NCBI GenBank assembly: GCA_009668975.1
Contig: SBEG01000016.1
Coordinates: 1-64,000, forward strand
Reading direction: 5' to 3'
Length of the DNA stretch: 64,000 bases
DNA from: Deltaproteobacteria bacterium
GTDB lineage: Bacteria; Desulfobacterota; Desulfuromonadia; Geobacterales; Geobacteraceae
Part shown: positions 61,583 to 64,000 of the stretch, piece after piece
Numbering within the stretch: position 1 is the first letter of the stretch
How the letters are laid out: every line of letters starts with the position of its first letter
Translations under genes and position numbers: made by a program
The notes under the pieces: model-generated
The model's input: the letters and a program-made list of their open reading frames with translations, nothing else
What the model was told of the DNA's origin: nothing
Database searches by the model: none

Positions 61583-62449
61583 TCAATACCTTCTGTTATC
61601 ATTACGCTTTGCTCTAAAAATGTCCCTGTCCAGTCGATCCAGGTCACGTTTTATCCTTTTCCGTTCCCATTGGCTAAGCCGGCCATCTGCTTTCATGCGT
61701 TCAATCTTGTTGAGAATCTTACCCAACTCTTTGTTGAGCATACGTGCTTCACGCCTGTTGAGAGTTCCCTGTTCAATACCCAGTGCAATCTTTTGCTTTA
61801 ACGCCTGAATCCTGGAGCTTATTCCCCCGCGCAAATCTCCCTGAACTGCAGGAACTGTTGTTACGGCATCATGCTTTTCTTTGAAAATATCCCTGTCCAG
61901 TCGATTCAGGTCATTATTTATGTTGTCCCGTTCCCTTTGACTAAGAGAGCCATCTGCTTTCATGCGGTCAATCTTGTTGAGAATCGTGCCCAACTCTGCA
62001 TTGAGCTTGTCTGCTTCATACCTGTTGAGAGTTCCCCTTTCGATACCCTGTTCAATTTTTTGTTTTGACGCCTGAATCCTGGAGCGTATTCCCCCGCGCC
62101 AATCTCCCTGAACTGCGGGGACTGTTGATACGGCATCATGCTTTTCTTTGAAAATATCCCTGTCCAGTCGATTCAGGTCATTATTTATGTTGTCCCGTTC
62201 CCTTTGACTAAGAGAGCCATCTGCTTTCATGCGGTCAATCTTGTTGAGAATCGTGCCCAACTCTGCATTGAGCTTGTCTGCTTCATACCTGTTGAGAGTT
62301 CCCCTTTCGATACCCTGTTCAATTTTTTGTTTTGACGCCTGAATCCTGGAGCGTATTCCCCCGCGCCAATCTCCCTGAACTGCGGGCACTGTTGCTATCG
62401 TACCAAACACAAATACAGCACATACTATTGCTAAAAACACTTTTCTCAT
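61583..62449 (-). CDS. Exported protein with three 89-residue repeats
   Basis: A 288-residue protein with a signal peptide (MRKVFLAIVCAVFVFGTIA). It then has three copies of a helical 89-residue unit beginning VPAVQGDWRGGIRSRIQASK and containing RMKADGSLSQRERDNINNDL. Units 1 and 2 are almost identical in protein and DNA (267-bp period); unit 3 is diverged (LRGGISSRIQALKQKI). The unit resembles small Lys/Arg/Asp-rich helical exported proteins of proteobacteria. Function is unknown. GGAGG precedes the ATG. The duplication is recent. Confidence 0.75.
   Translation of the reverse strand: MRKVFLAIVCAVFVFGTIATVPAVQGDWRGGIRSRIQASKQKIEQGIERGTLNRYEADKLNAELGTILNKIDRMKADGSLSQRERDNINNDLNRLDRDIFKEKHDAVSTVPAVQGDWRGGIRSRIQASKQKIEQGIERGTLNRYEADKLNAELGTILNKIDRMKADGSLSQRERDNINNDLNRLDRDIFKEKHDAVTTVPAVQGDLRGGISSRIQALKQKIALGIEQGTLNRREARMLNKELGKILNKIERMKADGRLSQWERKRIKRDLDRLDRDIFRAKRNDNRRY
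61871..62404. repeat. 267-bp tandem duplication inside the repeat-protein gene
   Basis: Two 267-base units (61871-62137 and 62138-62404) are nearly identical, so they arose by a recent in-frame tandem duplication. The third unit (about 61604-61870) is diverged. Confidence 0.9.
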
Positions 62450-62787
62450 GCGAGGCCTCCTGAAATTTGTTTTGCTGAATCAAAAACACAACGCAACATA
62501 CACGCCAAAAAAAGGTCTGCGGAATTTTGAGTGTAACGGGCTGAAAGTAAAGGATGAATGGAAAGGAGTCTGCACGGGGTGAAGTAAAAACTGCCATCGG
62601 CATCCGTACCATATTACAAAACTGCCAAATGTGGCGGCTCATGTTGTGGCAAACTTTATTGTAAGTACGCTTATGTTCTTTGCGGTGATAGGGCAGTGAG
62701 GCATCCTGGACAATCTGCGGTCCGGGATTAGCTGAATGAGCTATCTCGCCCGGAACCTACACCTGCCCAACCTGCCTTAAAAACAGC

Positions 62788-62811
62788 AAAGGCGGCCGAT
62801 TGGCCGCCTTT
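62788..62811 (-). terminator. Terminator downstream of radical SAM gene
   Basis: AAAGGCGGCC-GATT-GGCCGCCTTT, a perfect 10-bp stem with a 4-base loop. On the minus strand it is followed by GCTGTTTTT. It lies 53 bases after the end of the radical SAM gene and matches the hairpin at 12016. No gene is seen in the rest of the 62450-62863 gap. Confidence 0.85.
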
Positions 62812-62863
62812 TGAATTACGTAAACTGTCCCTGGAATTACTGCCTTTTATTTTCGACCCGGCT

Positions 62864-64000
62864 TTACTGCAAGCACCTGAACAGCCCCTTCGACCAGAAA
62901 CAACTTCCGCAGGGTACGGTGTTGACAAAGCAGTCGTGTTCGAAATCTTCCTTGTACACGTTGTCGCAGGGGGTGAGGTTGCAATCGGAACAGGTGGAGT
63001 AATCCTTCCCCAGGACTTCCTTCCGGTGCTTGAGGAAGGCCGGACTGTTCCAGATCTCTTTTATCCCCTTCTCGGCCAGGTTACCGAAAGACTTGTTGTT
63101 GACGTACCTTTTCTGCCCATAATACCAGCAGCTGAATTTGTGCCAGAGGAAGTAACAGTTGTGGACGTCGCCGTTCCAGGAAATGAACGCGCTCCCGTTG
63201 TCGACAAAGTCACACCCGTTATTGTTTTTCGGGATGATTGCCGGAAGTGACAGGTCAAGGCCGACTTCCTGTGCCGTCCGCTCTGCTTCCGCGAAAATCT
63301 GAGCCAACCGCTCCAGCCACTTTTCGTCCCGCGTCAGCAGATTCTTCATGTGAAACGAAATCCCGCGAGCGCGTCCTTCGGCCTGCATCGACGTAACGAA
63401 AGCGACTACCCGTTCCTCCTCCGGAGACCGCAGAAAATTCCACCTGACCTTGAAGTAGGTCTCCAGGTTTATCCCCTCCTGTTCGGCCCGCTCCTTCCAT
63501 TCCTGGAAAAACGCCAGTGCTTGCTCTGAATTGAGGTCATAGGCAATTTTTTTGGCATGCTCGTTGTCGTAAGGAAGAAGATGGGTAACGATAGCAAACG
63601 ACGCTCCCTGTTTCTTCGCCCAGCGCACCACCTCCGGCAGCTCGTGGGCGTTGTCGCGCATCACCACAAATTCAACGCCGATCTGGAGATCGCGTCCGGT
63701 CGTCGTCTTTGCTTTCCTGAGTGCGGCAAAGGCTTTTTCCATATCCTGGACTTCTCCACCTTCCCGTATGTCACGGAAGACTTCCTCGGACAGGGAGTCC
63801 ATGGACAGGCATATCCGGTCAAGACCGGCTTCGACCAGTGAAGCGGCACGCACTTCATTGAGCTCGAGGCCGTTCGATTGGAAACCGATCCAGCTTTCCC
63901 GCGGCATCGCTGCTTTGGCTTTGCGAATGAAGTTCTCCAGTTCCGGGTGCAAAAGAGGCTCGCCGATCCCGTTCAGGACGAGACTCTCCAGAGAGGGAAA
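62864..64000 (-). CDS. Radical SAM/SPASM protein (N terminus outside window)
   Basis: The frame runs past the right edge, so the CxxxCxxC motif is not visible. The visible part starts ESLVLNGIGEPLLHP, the GxGEPL strand of the radical SAM barrel, and goes on with GFQSNGLELNE and GLDRICLSMDSLSEEVFRDI. The C terminus has a SPASM-like set of cysteines: YSTCSDCNLTPCDN, DFEHDC, and PCGSCFWSKGLFRC. The family acts on peptides or proteins, but no precursor is seen nearby. A terminator follows. Confidence 0.85.
   Translation of the reverse strand, partial: FPSLESLVLNGIGEPLLHPELENFIRKAKAAMPRESWIGFQSNGLELNEVRAASLVEAGLDRICLSMDSLSEEVFRDIREGGEVQDMEKAFAALRKAKTTTGRDLQIGVEFVVMRDNAHELPEVVRWAKKQGASFAIVTHLLPYDNEHAKKIAYDLNSEQALAFFQEWKERAEQEGINLETYFKVRWNFLRSPEEERVVAFVTSMQAEGRARGISFHMKNLLTRDEKWLERLAQIFAEAERTAQEVGLDLSLPAIIPKNNNGCDFVDNGSAFISWNGDVHNCYFLWHKFSCWYYGQKRYVNNKSFGNLAEKGIKEIWNSPAFLKHRKEVLGKDYSTCSDCNLTPCDNVYKEDFEHDCFVNTVPCGSCFWSKGLFRCLQ

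Noticed and set aside
61235-61801. 188-codon plus-strand frame
   Set aside because: It is antisense to the hydrolase remnant and to the repeat-protein gene, and has no motif of its own.

Overview
The window reads as chromosomal DNA of a Gram-negative, metabolically versatile deltaproteobacterium, most like the Desulfuromonadales/Geobacterales. This is inferred from gene content: a PAS protein with a C-terminal CxxC module, many hybrid histidine kinases, chemotaxis receptors, a mixed c-di-GMP protein, a TonB receptor and several SPASM-type radical SAM proteins. No rRNA or tRNA gene was recognised. Gene starts were set mainly by ribosome binding sites, so several are shorter than the longest open frame.

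Layout. 1-3.2 kb: tail of an acylating aldehyde dehydrogenase, a P-II-like regulator, a PAS protein, a nested palindromic repeat and a B12-type radical SAM protein. 3.4-5.3 kb: phosphate-binding PstS behind a candidate Pho box, then PhoU. 5.5-10.2 kb: an alpha/beta hydrolase overlapping a GH3-type acyl-adenylating enzyme, and an EAL-CBS-GGDEF protein. 10.2-11.9 kb: a decayed REP-associated tyrosine transposase (RAYT) array whose two gene copies carry the same one-base frameshift. 12-19 kb: exported Gly/His protein, small exported and membrane proteins, DUF4403 lipoprotein, GH13 amylase-family enzyme and a Zn/Cd/Pb P-type ATPase. 19.3-25.4 kb: a PHP-glycosyltransferase fusion broken by one in-frame TAA, a radical SAM protein, a hybrid kinase and a gene remnant. 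25.4-27.1 kb: a ParA plus ribbon-helix-helix pair resembling plasmid type Ib partition, with small neighbours.

27.4-32.8 kb is a minus-strand signalling block: MCP, STAS protein, RsbW-like ATPase with a degenerate receiver domain, CBS-SpoIIE phosphatase and a Cys-rich micropeptide. Together these resemble a partner-switching cascade. 33.2-39.4 kb holds a secreted PHP protein and a tightly overlapping trio: an unrecognised 801-residue protein, a phosphatidylserine decarboxylase-like protein and an Lgt-like membrane protein. 39.6-46.1 kb: SDR, VOC and DUF488 proteins, a small regulator-like protein, an Ldh-family dehydrogenase, and a TonB receptor with a copper-receptor-like plug motif beside a Cys/His-rich exported protein.

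46.6-58.3 kb: cold-shock protein, UPF0270 protein, MCP, FapA/DUF342 protein, then a candidate RiPP locus (SPASM radical SAM enzyme translationally coupled to a 66-residue Cys-containing peptide, with a divergent 83-residue Cys-rich protein), a membrane protein, a 1067-residue hybrid kinase and a MATE exporter with a possibly leaderless transcript. 58.3-64 kb: IHF- and HU-like proteins, FAH-family hydrolase, flavodoxin-fold reductase, a frameshifted hydrolase remnant, an exported protein made of three 89-residue repeats, and a radical SAM protein running off the window.

The best candidates for undescribed biology are the radical SAM/peptide locus (50.5-52.6 kb) and the overlapping unknown-PSD-Lgt operon (34.9-39.4 kb). 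Both function statements are inferences from sequence and context.
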